Below are positions 8,521 to 17,592 of a stretch of 64,000 nucleotides of DNA, one piece after another. Under the pieces are notes generated by a model that was given only the letters and a program-made list of their open reading frames with translations, ran no database searches and was not told where the DNA came from. Position 1 is the first letter of the stretch. The number at the start of each line of letters is the position of its first letter. Position numbers and translations under genes: made by a program. Where the stretch lies: positions 3,162,001 to 3,226,000 of the forward strand of contig NZ_CP030050.1 in the NCBI RefSeq assembly GCF_015291705.1, in the 5' to 3' direction. Source of the stretch: Bradyrhizobium arachidis (GTDB lineage: Bacteria; Pseudomonadota; Alphaproteobacteria; Rhizobiales; Xanthobacteraceae).

Positions 8521-10038
8521 TCAGGTCTCGTCGGCTGCAGGCAGGGTGAAGCGGAATGTCGCGCCGCTCGATGCGTTGCTCTCGGCCCACATGCGCCCGC
8601 CGTGAGCCTCGATGATCGAGCGGCTGATGGACAGTCCGACGCCCATGCCGGTGTCTTTGGTGGTGAAGAAGGTCTGGAACAGGTTTGGAATGACGTCGTC
8701 CTGGAAGCCGGAGCCGGTGTCGGAGACTTCCACTCCGATCATGTCGTCGGCGACGCGCTTGTTGGCGACGACGAGCTCGCGCCGCCCGGATTGCGCCATC
8801 GCCTCCAGCGCATTGCGGAACAGATTGACCAGCACCTGCTGGATCTGCACGCGGTCGGCGAGGACGAGATCGGCATCGGGATCGAGGCTGAAGCGGAGCT
8901 GCACGTTCTGCTCGCGCGCGCCGGCGAGCCCGAGCGCGCCGGCCTCCTCGATCAGCTTGGACAGGCTCTCGACCCGCTTCTCGGATTCGCCGCGGGAGAC
9001 GAAGTCGCGCAGGCGGCGGATGATCTGGCCGGCACGCAAGGCCTGCTCCGAGGCGCGGTCCAGCGCGCTCTCGATCTTCGGCGTGTTGGGATCCGTGCTG
9101 CCGGCGAGCAGCCGGCGCGATCCCTTCATGTAATTGCTGATCGCCGCCAGCGGCTGGTTGATCTCGTGCGCGAGGGCGGAGGCCATCTCGCCCATCGCGG
9201 TGAGCCGCGAGACGTGGACGAGCTCGGACTGCAACTCCTGCAGCCGCGCCTGGGTCTTCTGGTGCTCGGTGAGGTCGCGGACGAAGCCGGTGAAATAGGG
9301 CTCGCCGCCGGACTGCATCTCGCCGATCGACAGATGCATCGGGAACGTCGTGCCGTCGCGGCGCTTGCCCGTGACGATGCGGCCGATGCCGATGATGTGC
9401 GGATCATTGGTCGAGCGATAGCGCGCGATGTAGCTGTCGTGACGGGTGCGGTCCGGCTCCGGCATCAGGATGCTGACGTTCTGGCCGATCGCCTCCTGCT
9501 CCGACCAGCCAAACAGCCGCTCCGCGGCCGTACTGAACAGCTGGATGATGCCGTGGCCGTCGATGACGATCATGGCATCGGGAATGGTGTGAAGGATGGA
9601 GCGGAGGTGAGTCTCTCGCGTGCGCAGCGCTTCCTCGACCTGCTTCTCCTCGTCGATGTCGAGCAGGATGCCGCTGAGATGGCGGGCGACGCCGGCATCG
9701 TCGCGGATCAGGCCGGCGCGGGCCCTGAGCCATTTGCCGCGGTCGGCATTGCGGGAAATTTTGAAGGAGACGTCGAAGCCGCCGCCATGCTCGATGACCT
9801 GCCTGATCGCGTCCTCGACGCGGGCGCGGTCCTCGGGCTCGAGGCGAGAGAGCAAGAGGTCGTAGCTGGCCGGCTGGCCGCGCCCGATACCGAGCAGCAT
9901 CCGCGCGGTCTCGGACCACTCCAGCTCCCGCGTCGTGAGGTCGAGATCCCAGGTGCCGACGCCGAACCCCTCGATCCGGACCCGGAAATGCTCGCCCCGA
10001 CTGTCGTCTGACGGATGCGTTACGCGGGTCGGCGACAA
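8521..10038 (-). CDS. fixL: FixL, heme-based oxygen-sensor histidine kinase
   Basis: A 505-residue soluble kinase: a first PAS domain (about 15-135), the heme PAS domain (about 140-257) with axial ligand His200 in RHDSYIARYR, the phospho-acceptor His291 in ALAHEINQPL, and an ATPase domain with VEVSDTGSGF and GMGVGLSISRSI. Oxygen on the heme inhibits autophosphorylation. The start is read as TTG at 10038 because GGGAG lies 7 bases upstream and because only this start gives 505 residues and the published numbering of His200 and His291. A further in-frame TTG at 10116 would add 26 residues unlike the family. No membrane segment, as in B. japonicum and unlike Sinorhizobium FixL. Confidence 0.96.
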   Translation of the reverse strand: MSPTRVTHPSDDSRGEHFRVRIEGFGVGTWDLDLTTRELEWSETARMLLGIGRGQPASYDLLLSRLEPEDRARVEDAIRQVIEHGGGFDVSFKISRNADRGKWLRARAGLIRDDAGVARHLSGILLDIDEEKQVEEALRTRETHLRSILHTIPDAMIVIDGHGIIQLFSTAAERLFGWSEQEAIGQNVSILMPEPDRTRHDSYIARYRSTNDPHIIGIGRIVTGKRRDGTTFPMHLSIGEMQSGGEPYFTGFVRDLTEHQKTQARLQELQSELVHVSRLTAMGEMASALAHEINQPLAAISNYMKGSRRLLAGSTDPNTPKIESALDRASEQALRAGQIIRRLRDFVSRGESEKRVESLSKLIEEAGALGLAGAREQNVQLRFSLDPDADLVLADRVQIQQVLVNLFRNALEAMAQSGRRELVVANKRVADDMIGVEVSDTGSGFQDDVIPNLFQTFFTTKDTGMGVGLSISRSIIEAHGGRMWAESNASSGATFRFTLPAADET

Positions 10039-10169
10039 TCGATGGCTCCCATTCTGGCGCGGCGGACTATGCCGCGAACATGGCCGCAATTTCGCCCATG
10101 GGCGGGCGAGAGGCAAGTTCGGATGTCTGATTCCATTGGCGGATTTGCCGCAAGCCGGTGCCCGGCAGT

Positions 10170-10183
10170 TTGATCTACCTCAT
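10170..10183 (+). promoter_or_regulatory. Near-consensus FixK box before the stress-protein gene
   Basis: TTGATCTACCTCAT differs from the palindromic box only at the end (CAT for CAA). Its centre is 66.5 bases before the ATG at 10243, almost the same as the boxes of fixN (65.5) and fixG (64.5), which supports function. Confidence 0.55.
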
Positions 10184-10242
10184 CATGCCGCGCGCTGGCG
10201 CGGCTAGATTCCGCGGCAGTTCCTTCTGTGCGGAGACACCCC

Positions 10243-11076
10243 ATGACATACGCGACCGTGATGGTCAGCCTGGCGCTCGATCAGTCCAACGAGGCGCGTC
10301 TTCAGGTCGCGGGCGAGCTCGCCGAGCGATTCGAGGCGGCCATCATCGGCGTCGCCGCGGGGCAGTATGCGCCGCCGCTCTATTTCACCGACGGCGCTGA
10401 GGCCCAGAGCCTGATCGATCAGGAGCAAGCCTCCATCAGGAAGCGCCTTGCCGATCTGGAAGCCCAGTTCCGCAGCGCCACGAAAGCGCGCGGCGGCCGG
10501 GCGGAGTGGCGCAGCGCCCTGGATTTTCCGGCGCGATTCGTGCTGGCGCAGGCGCGCTGCGCCGACATCATCGTCAGCGGCGGGTACGGCCCGGCCTTCC
10601 CCGACGCGTTCGCGCTAGCTCGCCCCAAGGATCTGGTGATGCAGGCCGGCCGCCCGCTCCTCGTCGTCCCCGACAAGGTCAACTGGCTCGATCTGCGCAG
10701 CGTGCTGGTGGCCTGGAAGGACACGCCGGAGTCGCGCCGTGCAGTGGCCAACGCGCTGCCGATGCTGCGCAAGGCGAGTGACGTCACCGTTGTCGAGATT
10801 CCGGAGCGCGACGACGACCGCTCGGCGGTGATGGCCGGCGTCACCGATGTCGCCGCTTGGCTCGCCCGTCACGGCATCACCGCGAGCGCGCGCATCACAG
10901 AGGCGGTGCGGAACGATTCTGCCGCCGCGCAATTGGAGCAGGTCGCCGGCGATGTCGGCGCCGGCCTGATCGTCGCGGGCGCCTATGGTCATTCGCGCTT
11001 TCGCGAGCTGATCCTCGGCGGCGTCACGGAGCATCTGGTCACGCAATCGGCGCGCTGCGTACTGCTGTCGCACTGA
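10243..11076 (+). CDS. Tandem universal stress protein (UspA family)
   Basis: A 277-residue protein with two Usp domains, about 1-145 and 150-277. The second ends with IVAGAYGHSRFRELILGG, the ATP-binding G-x-x-G-x9-G(S/T)-like loop of the family. Such proteins bind nucleotide or small ligands in the cytoplasm and support survival under energy limitation. The start at 10243 has GGAG 8 bases upstream; an in-frame start 15 bases earlier does not. It is divergent from fixL, likely FixK2-controlled, and followed after 25 bp by the CBS gene, so the two are probably one operon. The same pair occurs here in B. diazoefficiens as far as I recall. Confidence 0.85.
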   Translation: MTYATVMVSLALDQSNEARLQVAGELAERFEAAIIGVAAGQYAPPLYFTDGAEAQSLIDQEQASIRKRLADLEAQFRSATKARGGRAEWRSALDFPARFVLAQARCADIIVSGGYGPAFPDAFALARPKDLVMQAGRPLLVVPDKVNWLDLRSVLVAWKDTPESRRAVANALPMLRKASDVTVVEIPERDDDRSAVMAGVTDVAAWLARHGITASARITEAVRNDSAAAQLEQVAGDVGAGLIVAGAYGHSRFRELILGGVTEHLVTQSARCVLLSH

Positions 11077-11101
11077 CTGAACCATTCGAGGAGGACGCGC
11101 C

Positions 11102-11527
11102 GTGTACAAGTTTCTCGAAGAGACCGCCAGTGGCTACATGACGCGCAAGGTCAAGACGGTGCAGCGCGACCAGGATCTGCTCGCGCTCAGCGAGATGTTC
11201 GAGCGTGATGACTTCAACTCCTATCCGGTCGAGGACGACGGGCAGGTGGTCGGCATCGTCACCAAGTTCGACATCCTGAAATGCTTTGCGTTCACTCCGA
11301 ACCAGATGCTGCCGCGCTATCACGACCTGATGAGCCGCAGGATCGGCGACGTCATGACGCCGGAGTTCATCTATGTCAGCCCCGACACGCGGCTGACGCG
11401 CGTGCTCCAGATCATGGTCGAACACCGCATCCGGAGCATCATCGTGCTCGACGGCGCGCAGAAGCTCGCCGGAATCATCGCCCGCGAGGATGTCATCGCC
11501 GCGCTGAAGGCGACGGCGAGGGAGTGA
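11102..11527 (+). CDS. CBS-domain pair protein
   Basis: A 141-residue protein made of two CBS motifs (about 8-65 and 78-140): YMTRKVKTVQRDQDLLALSE and VMTPEFIYVSPDTRLTRVLQ are the two start segments, each followed by a regulatory beta-strand (VVGIVTKFD; LAGIIAREDV). CBS pairs bind adenosine nucleotides and act as energy sensors, either alone or on partners. The start is GTG with GGAGG 8 bases upstream. Its position between the stress protein and fixNOQP suggests a role in microoxic energy sensing, which is inference. Confidence 0.85.
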   Translation: MYKFLEETASGYMTRKVKTVQRDQDLLALSEMFERDDFNSYPVEDDGQVVGIVTKFDILKCFAFTPNQMLPRYHDLMSRRIGDVMTPEFIYVSPDTRLTRVLQIMVEHRIRSIIVLDGAQKLAGIIAREDVIAALKATARE

Positions 11528-11574
11528 GTCCTTCCGCGAAGCACCGGATGAGGGGTATCTATCCGCGATCACAG

Positions 11575-11673
11575 ATATCGTAGGGTGGGCAAAGCGAAGC
11601 GTGCCCACCATCCTGTCGCGTGTTCGACAAATCGTGGGCACGGCGCAAGTGCGCCTTTGCCCACCCTACGATA
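11575..11673. repeat. Interspersed palindromic repeat before fixN
   Basis: The outer arms (TATCGTAGGGTGGGCAAAG on the left, CTTTGCCCACCCTACGATA on the right) are inverted copies about 99 bases end to end, with internal GTGGGCAC/GTGCCCAC-type arms. It has the form of the REP-like elements scattered through Bradyrhizobium genomes. It lies between the CBS gene and the fixN promoter and may end the upstream transcript. Confidence 0.7.
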
Positions 11674-11858
11674 CTGGATTCGCGGAGCCAGACTCCTCAC
11701 CCAAGTGAGTCTGCCGCACCGTGATCGCTGCCTCTCCCGAATCCGCCGCAAAGGCTTCGACGGACATGAAAGGAGAGGGCACTTCAACCGGCGGCTCCGC
11801 AGAAATACGGGAGCTCCCCAAAAATGTTTGCCACCTACGACGAACCAAAACGCCCGTC

Positions 11859-11872
11859 TTGATTTCAATCAA
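11859..11872 (+). promoter_or_regulatory. FixK box (anaerobox) of fixNOQP
   Basis: TTGATTTCAATCAA is a perfect FNR/FixK palindrome. Its centre is 65.5 bases before the fixN ATG, so a class II promoter (box at about -40) would start near 11906 and give a leader of about 25 bases. FixK2 control of fixNOQP is established in B. japonicum. Confidence 0.92.
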
Positions 11873-11930
11873 TTCCCCGCGAGGGTGAATGTGGTTTCTG
11901 GCTCCGTGTTCTTTCGAAAGAGAATCCGCG

Positions 11931-13580
11931 ATGAGCCAGCCCTCCATCTCAAAATCCATGACATCAGGTGAAAGCGGACTGGCTGTCGCGTTCGCAGTCA
12001 CCGCCTTCCTCTGCGTGATCGCCTCGGCCAAGGCGCTCGATGCGCCCTTCGCTTTTCATGCCGCGCTGAGCGCGGCGGCGAGCCTCGCCGCGGTGTTCGT
12101 GATCATCAACCGCTACTTCGATCGCCCGGCGGAGCTGCCGCCGGCGGAGATCAACGGGCGCCCCAACTACAACATGGGCCCGATCAAGTTCACCGCCGTC
12201 ATGGCGATGTTCTGGGGCATCGCGGGCTTCCTCGTCGGTCTCATCATCGCCTCGCAGCTGGCCTGGCCGGCGCTGAATTTCGACCTGCCCTGGACCAGCT
12301 TCGGCCGCCTGCGGCCGCTGCACACCTCGGCGGTCATTTTCGCCTTCGGCGGCAACGTGCTGATCGGCACGTCGTTCTACGTCGTGCAGAAGTCCTGCCG
12401 CGCGCGCCTTGCCGGCGATCTCGCGCCCTGGTTCGTCGTGCTCGGCTACAACTATTTCATCCTGGTCGCCGGCACCGGCTATCTGCTCGGCGTCACCCAG
12501 TCGAAGGAATATGCCGAGCCGGAATGGTATGCCGATCTCTGGCTGACCATCGTCTGGGTGGTCTACCTGCTGGTGTTCCTTGTCACCATCATCAAGCGCA
12601 AGGAGCCGCACATCTTCGTCGCGAACTGGTTCTATCTCGCCTTCATCGTGACGATCGCCGTGCTGCATCTCGGCAACAATCCGGCCCTTCCGGTCTCTGT
12701 GTTCGGCTCGAAGTCGTACGTTGCGTGGGGCGGCATCCAGGATGCGATGTTCCAGTGGTGGTACGGCCATAACGCGGTCGGCTTCTTCCTGACCGCCGGC
12801 TTCCTCGCCATCATGTACTACTTCATTCCCAAGCGCGCCGAGCGGCCGATCTATTCCTATCGGCTCTCGATCATCCACTTCTGGGCGCTGATCTTCCTCT
12901 ACATCTGGGCGGGTCCCCACCATCTGCACTACACGGCGCTGCCGGACTGGACGCAGACGCTCGGCATGACCTTCTCGATCATGCTGTGGATGCCGTCCTG
13001 GGGCGGCATGATCAACGGCCTGATGACGCTGTCGGGCGCCTGGGACAAGCTGCGCACCGATCCCGTGCTGCGCATGCTGGTCGTCTCCGTCGCCTTCTAC
13101 GGCATGTCGACCTTCGAAGGCCCGATGATGTCGATCAAGGTGGTGAACTCGCTCAGCCACTACACCGACTGGACCATCGGCCATGTGCATTCCGGCGCGC
13201 TCGGCTGGGTCGGCTTCGTCTCCTTCGGCGCGCTCTATTGCCTGGTGCCGTGGGCCTGGAATCGCAAGGGCCTCTACAGCCTCAAGCTCGTCAACTGGCA
13301 CTTCTGGATCGCGACGCTCGGCATCGTGCTCTACATCTCGGCGATGTGGGTCTCCGGCATCCTCCAGGGCCTGATGTGGCGCGCCTACACCTCGCTCGGC
13401 TTCCTCGAATATTCCTTCATCGAGACCGTCGAGGCGATGCATCCCTTCTACATCATCCGCGCTGCCGGCGGCGGGCTGTTCCTGATCGGCGCGCTGATCA
13501 TGGCCTACAATCTCTGGATGACCGTTCGCGCAGGCGAGCAGCAAGTCCAGATGCCCGTCGCGCTCCAGCCGGCGGAATGA
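11931..13580 (+). CDS. fixN: FixN, catalytic subunit I of cbb3 cytochrome oxidase
   Basis: A 549-residue polytopic protein with about 12 helices. Conserved segments include [17 protein letters not shown] (low-spin heme ligand region), [11 protein letters not shown] (copper B and cross-linked Tyr region), [13 protein letters not shown] and [12 protein letters not shown] (heme ligands). It reduces oxygen to water with very high affinity, letting rhizobia respire in nodules. The start at 11931 gives the 549-residue length of the B. japonicum protein; an in-frame start 42 bases earlier lies next to the predicted transcript start and is less likely. First gene of fixNOQP. Confidence 0.97.
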   Translation: MSQPSISKSMTSGESGLAVAFAVTAFLCVIASAKALDAPFAFHAALSAAASLAAVFVIINRYFDRPAELPPAEINGRPNYNMGPIKFTAVMAMFWGIAGFLVGLIIASQLAWPALNFDLPWTSFGRLRPLHTSAVIFAFGGNVLIGTSFYVVQKSCRARLAGDLAPWFVVLGYNYFILVAGTGYLLGVTQSKEYAEPEWYADLWLTIVWVVYLLVFLVTIIKRKEPHIFVANWFYLAFIVTIAVLHLGNNPALPVSVFGSKSYVAWGGIQDAMFQWWYGHNAVGFFLTAGFLAIMYYFIPKRAERPIYSYRLSIIHFWALIFLYIWAGPHHLHYTALPDWTQTLGMTFSIMLWMPSWGGMINGLMTLSGAWDKLRTDPVLRMLVVSVAFYGMSTFEGPMMSIKVVNSLSHYTDWTIGHVHSGALGWVGFVSFGALYCLVPWAWNRKGLYSLKLVNWHFWIATLGIVLYISAMWVSGILQGLMWRAYTSLGFLEYSFIETVEAMHPFYIIRAAGGGLFLIGALIMAYNLWMTVRAGEQQVQMPVALQPAE

Positions 13581-13594
13581 GGAGCCTTCCTTCC

Positions 13595-14329
13595 ATGTCG
13601 TTCTGGACACGCCACCAAATCTTCGAAAAGAACTCGATCGTCCTGATCGTCGGCATCTTGCTGGTGATCGCGATCGGCGGGCTCGTCGAGATCACGCCGC
13701 TGTTCTACCTCAAGAGCACGATCGAGGCGGTCGACGGCGTCAGGCCGTACACGCCGCTGGAGCTCGCGGGCCGCAACGTCTATGTCCGCGAGGGCTGCTA
13801 TCTCTGCCATTCGCAGATGATCCGTCCCTTGCGCGACGAGGTCGAGCGCTACGGCCACTTCTCGCTCGCCGCCGAAAGCATGTACGACCACCCGTTCCAG
13901 TGGGGCTCGAAGCGCACCGGTCCCGATCTTGCCCGCGTCGGCGCCAAATATTCCGACGACTGGCACGTCACCCATCTGACCAATCCGCGCGCGATCGTGC
14001 CGCAATCGGTGATGCCGGGCTATCCCTTCCTCAGTCAGACCGAAGTCGACCCTGATACGATCGCCGACCACATGAAGACGCTCAAGGCCGTCGGAACGCC
14101 CTACACCGACGACCAGATCGTGAACGCTGGCGCCGACCTGAAGGCGCAAGCCGATCCTGACAATGCCGGCACCGACGCCTTCACCAAGCGCTACGCCAAG
14201 GCCGCGGTGCGCAATTTCGACGGCAAGTCGGGCACGCCGACCGAGATGGACGCGCTGATCGCGTACTTGCAGATGCTCGGCACGCTGGTCGACTTCCAGC
14301 TCTACAACGAGAAAGCCAATCTTCGCTGA
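13595..14329 (+). CDS. fixO: FixO, mono-heme cytochrome c subunit II of cbb3 oxidase
   Basis: A 244-residue membrane-anchored cytochrome c. An N-terminal helix (about 15-38, [20 protein letters not shown]) anchors the periplasmic domain, which carries one heme site CYLCH and a distal Met in QSVMPGYPF. It passes electrons from FixP to FixN. GGAG lies about 10 bases before the start. It begins 14 bp after fixN and is followed by fixQ after 13 bp. Confidence 0.96.
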   Translation: MSFWTRHQIFEKNSIVLIVGILLVIAIGGLVEITPLFYLKSTIEAVDGVRPYTPLELAGRNVYVREGCYLCHSQMIRPLRDEVERYGHFSLAAESMYDHPFQWGSKRTGPDLARVGAKYSDDWHVTHLTNPRAIVPQSVMPGYPFLSQTEVDPDTIADHMKTLKAVGTPYTDDQIVNAGADLKAQADPDNAGTDAFTKRYAKAAVRNFDGKSGTPTEMDALIAYLQMLGTLVDFQLYNEKANLR

Positions 14330-14342
14330 GAAGGCATCACCG

Positions 14343-14507
14343 ATGAAAGCCATCCTGACACTCGACAATCTCGCGTCTGGTCTCGTCACGACGATCTGGA
14401 CGCCGGTGTTCGTCGCGATCTTTCTCGCGATTATCGCCTACGCATTCTGGCCCCGCAACAAGGCCGCGTTCGACGAAGCGGCACGCCTGCCGTTGCGGGA
14501 GGAGTAA
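14343..14507 (+). CDS. fixQ: FixQ, small membrane subunit of cbb3 oxidase
   Basis: A 54-residue protein, MKAILTLDNLASGLVTTIWT followed by a single helix (PVFVAIFLAIIAYAFWP) and a short charged tail ending LPLREE. Family members (CcoQ/FixQ) stabilise the oxidase assembly. It is nested between fixO and fixP with 13 and 6 bp spacing, in the canonical order. Confidence 0.93.
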   Translation: MKAILTLDNLASGLVTTIWTPVFVAIFLAIIAYAFWPRNKAAFDEAARLPLREE

Positions 14508-14513
14508 GAGATC

Positions 14514-15389
14514 ATGACCGATCATCATGGCGATATCGATTCCGTCACGGGCAAGTCCACGACCGGACATGAGTGGGACGGCATCAAGGAGCTCAACACG
14601 CCGCTGCCGCGCTGGTGGGTGATCTCCTTCTACCTCACCATCATCTGGGCGATCGGCTACTGGATCGTCTATCCGGCCTGGCCGCTGATCTCCAGCAACA
14701 CCACCGGGCTGCTCGGCTACTCGACGCGCGCCAGCCTCGCGGTGGAGCTCGCCAATCTCGAGGCGCTGCGCGGCGAGAAGATGGCGGCGTTGGCGGCGGC
14801 GCCGCTCGCCGACATCCAGAAGGATCCGGCTCTGCTGGCGCTCGCCCGTGCCAAGGGCAGGACCGTGTTCGGCGACAATTGTGCACCGTGCCACGGCTCG
14901 GGCGGCGCCGGCGCCAAGGGCTTCCCGAACCTGAACGACGACGACTGGCTGTGGGGTGGTACGCTCGAGCAGATCATGCAGACCATCCAGTTCGGCGCGC
15001 GCTCCGGCCATGCCAAGACGCATGAGGGCCAGATGCTCGCCTTCGGCAAGGACGGCGTGCTCAAGCCGGACGAGATCGTCACGGTCGCCAACTACGTACG
15101 CTCGCTGTCGGGCCTGTCGACCGGCAAGGGTTTTGACGCCGCCAAGGGCGAGAAGATCTTTGCGGAGAATTGCGTCGCCTGCCATGGCGACGGCGGCAAG
15201 GGCAACCCGGAGATGGGCGCACCGAACCTGACCGACAAGATCTGGCTCTACGGCTCGGACGAGGCGACCCTGATCGAGACCATCAGCCAGGGACGCGCCG
15301 GCGTCATGCCGGCCTGGGAAGGACGGCTCGACTCCGCCACCCTCAAGGCGATGGCGGTCTACGTCCACTCGCTGGGCGGCGGAAAGTAG
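14514..15389 (+). CDS. fixP: FixP, di-heme cytochrome c subunit III of cbb3 oxidase
   Basis: A 291-residue protein with an N-terminal membrane helix (about 38-60, WVISFYLTIIWAIGYWIVYP) and two cytochrome c domains. Heme sites are CAPCH (near residue 123) and CVACH (near residue 222). It receives electrons from the cytochrome bc1/c pool and passes them to FixO. GGAG precedes the start. Last gene of fixNOQP; a perfect hairpin repeat follows before the fixG promoter. Confidence 0.96.
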   Translation: MTDHHGDIDSVTGKSTTGHEWDGIKELNTPLPRWWVISFYLTIIWAIGYWIVYPAWPLISSNTTGLLGYSTRASLAVELANLEALRGEKMAALAAAPLADIQKDPALLALARAKGRTVFGDNCAPCHGSGGAGAKGFPNLNDDDWLWGGTLEQIMQTIQFGARSGHAKTHEGQMLAFGKDGVLKPDEIVTVANYVRSLSGLSTGKGFDAAKGEKIFAENCVACHGDGGKGNPEMGAPNLTDKIWLYGSDEATLIETISQGRAGVMPAWEGRLDSATLKAMAVYVHSLGGGK

Positions 15390-15442
15390 AAGCAGTGACG
15401 GGTGAGGTCGAATGGAGCTCGACCACCAGCACCGGTCTCTCC

Positions 15443-15470
15443 GTTCCCTCCCCCGCGAGGGGGAGGGAAC
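15443..15470. repeat. Perfect hairpin repeat downstream of fixP
   Basis: A 12-bp arm GTTCCCTCCCCC and its exact inverse surround a GCGA loop. The same kind of C-run/G-run hairpin is a common interspersed repeat in Bradyrhizobium. There is no T-run, but it could still slow transcription leaving fixNOQP. Confidence 0.7.
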
Positions 15471-15542
15471 GCACCTTCGGCGGGGCGCTCGTCGAGTCTC
15501 AAGCCTTAGTCGCGCAAGCAGAGTGAACAAAAGTGCCCCCGC

Positions 15543-15556
15543 TTGAGCTGGATCAA
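15543..15556 (+). promoter_or_regulatory. FixK box of fixGHIS
   Basis: TTGAGCTGGATCAA fits TTGA-N6-TCAA exactly. The centre is 64.5 bases before the fixG ATG, giving a predicted leader of about 24 bases, as for fixN. Confidence 0.9.
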
Positions 15557-15613
15557 CCGACGCGGCGGCGTCGGGTCTAGGTTTGATCGCACCTTTTCGA
15601 GACGCCATTAGCG

Positions 15614-17080
15614 ATGAACAAGACCGTGAACCCGAACGAGCTCACATCGGACGACGATTACGGGCCGCTCTACGCGGCCCGCAAGAAGGTCTATCCCCAG
15701 AGCGTCCATGGCACCTTCCGCCGGATCAAGTGGGGCCTGATGGCGTTCTGCCTCGGCGTCTACTACTTCCTGCCCTTCGTGCGCTGGAATCGCGGTCTCG
15801 GTGCGCCTAGCCAGGCGGTGCTGATCGATCTGCCCAACAGCCGCTTCTATTTCTTCTTCATCGAGCTGTGGCCGCAGGAGGTCTATTACTTTACCGGCCT
15901 CCTGATCGTCGCTGCGGTGGCGCTGTTCCTGATGAACTCGGTCGGCGGCCGCATCTGGTGCGGCTATCTCTGTCCACAAACCGTGTGGACCGATCTGTTC
16001 TACGCGGTCGAGCGCCTCGTCGAGGGCGATCGGCGCGAGCGGATGAAAAAGGACAAGTCGTCCGATCCGATGAAGCTGGAGCGCATCTCCGAGATCGTGC
16101 TCAAGCATTCGATCTGGCTGATGATCGCCTGGTGGACCGGCGGCGCCTGGGTGCTCTATTTCAACGACGCGCCGACGCTGGTGAAGGAGCTCGTCACCTT
16201 CCAGGCGCCGATGATCGCCTATATCTGGATCGCCATCCTGACCGCGACGACCTACGTGCTCGCCGGATTCATGCGCGAGCAGGTCTGCACCTATATGTGC
16301 CCTTGGCCGCGCATCCAGGCCGCGCTCACCGACGAATGGGCGCTCAACGTCACCTATCGCTACGATCGCGGCGAAAAGCGCACCTCGGTGAAGAAGGCGG
16401 CCGAGCTGCGCGCGCTCGGCGAGCATGTCGGCGACTGCGTCGACTGCTATCAATGCGTTGCGGTCTGCCCGACCGGCATCGACATCCGCAACGGACCGCA
16501 GATGGAATGCATCCAGTGCGGGCTCTGCATCGACGCCTGCGACAACGTGATGACCAAGATCGGCCGGCCGAAGCGGCTGATCGGCTATGACAACGACATC
16601 AATATCCAGCGCCGCCAGGAAGGCAAGGCGCCGGTCTACCGCATCATCCGGCCCCGTACCGTCGTCTACAGCGCGATCATCGCGGTCATCGGCGGTTTCA
16701 TGATCTATACGCTGGCGACCCGCAGCCTGCTCGACGTCAACGTGCTGCACGATCGCAACCCCGTCGCGGTCAAGCTCAGCGACGGCTCGATCCGCAACGC
16801 CTATACGGTGCGGCTGCTGAACAAGAGCGGTTACGACCGCCTCGTCGCGATCGATGCGGACGGACCGGCCAATCTGACCACGCATGTCGTCGGCATCGAT
16901 TCGGTGACGCCTGATCGGCCGATGATCGTGATCCCGCGCGACTCCACCAGCGAGCTGCGCCTGCTGGTCACCGCGCCGGCCGAGAGCAATCCGGAGAAGT
17001 CGATCCCCGTGCGTTTCCACGTCACCGATATCGGTCTCGGCGAGGTCGCCACCACCACCGACAATTTCGTCGCGCCGTAA
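15614..17080 (+). CDS. fixG: FixG, membrane-bound ferredoxin-like protein for cbb3 assembly
   Basis: A 488-residue protein with several membrane helices in the first half, then two [4Fe-4S] motifs (CVDCYQCVAVCPTG and CIQCGLCIDACDNV), another helix (about residue 355-372) and a C-terminal periplasmic immunoglobulin-like domain. FixG/CcoG acts as a copper reductase in cbb3 oxidase maturation in studied relatives. It heads fixGHIS; fixH begins 15 bp after its stop. Confidence 0.95.
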   Translation: MNKTVNPNELTSDDDYGPLYAARKKVYPQSVHGTFRRIKWGLMAFCLGVYYFLPFVRWNRGLGAPSQAVLIDLPNSRFYFFFIELWPQEVYYFTGLLIVAAVALFLMNSVGGRIWCGYLCPQTVWTDLFYAVERLVEGDRRERMKKDKSSDPMKLERISEIVLKHSIWLMIAWWTGGAWVLYFNDAPTLVKELVTFQAPMIAYIWIAILTATTYVLAGFMREQVCTYMCPWPRIQAALTDEWALNVTYRYDRGEKRTSVKKAAELRALGEHVGDCVDCYQCVAVCPTGIDIRNGPQMECIQCGLCIDACDNVMTKIGRPKRLIGYDNDINIQRRQEGKAPVYRIIRPRTVVYSAIIAVIGGFMIYTLATRSLLDVNVLHDRNPVAVKLSDGSIRNAYTVRLLNKSGYDRLVAIDADGPANLTTHVVGIDSVTPDRPMIVIPRDSTSELRLLVTAPAESNPEKSIPVRFHVTDIGLGEVATTTDNFVAP

Positions 17081-17095
17081 GTTCAGGAGACTGCC

Positions 17096-17581
17096 ATGGC
17101 CGCCAAGCCGCTGACCGGAACGAAGGTGTTCCTGATGCTGGTCGCCTTCTTCGGCCTCGTGATCGGCGTCAACGTCACCATGATGAAGCTCGCGATCGCG
17201 ACCCTGCCGGGCACTGATGTCAACAGCCCCTATGCGGCGGGCCTCACCTACGACCGCGAGATCTCGGCAGCTCATGACCAGGCCGCGCGCAAATGGAAGG
17301 TCAGCGCTCACATCGAGCGCCGCGCAGATGGCGGTGCCACGCTTCAGGTCGAGGCGCGCGATGCGAATGGCCAGCCGGTGAGCGGCCTGAAATTTGGCGG
17401 ACGCCTGGAGCGGCCGACCGACAAGCGCGCCGATCTCGCCGTCGAGCTTCCTGAAGCCGGCATCGGCGTCTATCGCGGCAATGCCGCCGCCGTCGCGCCC
17501 GGCCAGTGGGATCTCGTGATCGAGGGCAAGGCGCGCGGCACGCGCGTGTTCATGTCGCGCAATCGCGTGATCCTGAACTGA
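17096..17581 (+). CDS. fixH: FixH, cbb3 oxidase assembly protein
   Basis: A 161-residue protein with one N-terminal membrane helix (VFLMLVAFFGLVIGVNVTMM) and a periplasmic beta-rich domain ending RVFMSRNRVILN. Members of the FixH/CcoH family are needed to assemble or stabilise the oxidase. It is preceded by CAGGAG and followed by fixI after 11 bp. Confidence 0.94.
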   Translation: MAAKPLTGTKVFLMLVAFFGLVIGVNVTMMKLAIATLPGTDVNSPYAAGLTYDREISAAHDQAARKWKVSAHIERRADGGATLQVEARDANGQPVSGLKFGGRLERPTDKRADLAVELPEAGIGVYRGNAAAVAPGQWDLVIEGKARGTRVFMSRNRVILN

Positions 17582-17592
17582 GGGACATGGTC

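Noticed and set aside
12986..13594. In-frame extension of fixO back through fixN
   Set aside because: FixO at 13595 has a ribosome site and gives the normal 244 residues; the extension is out-of-frame fixN.
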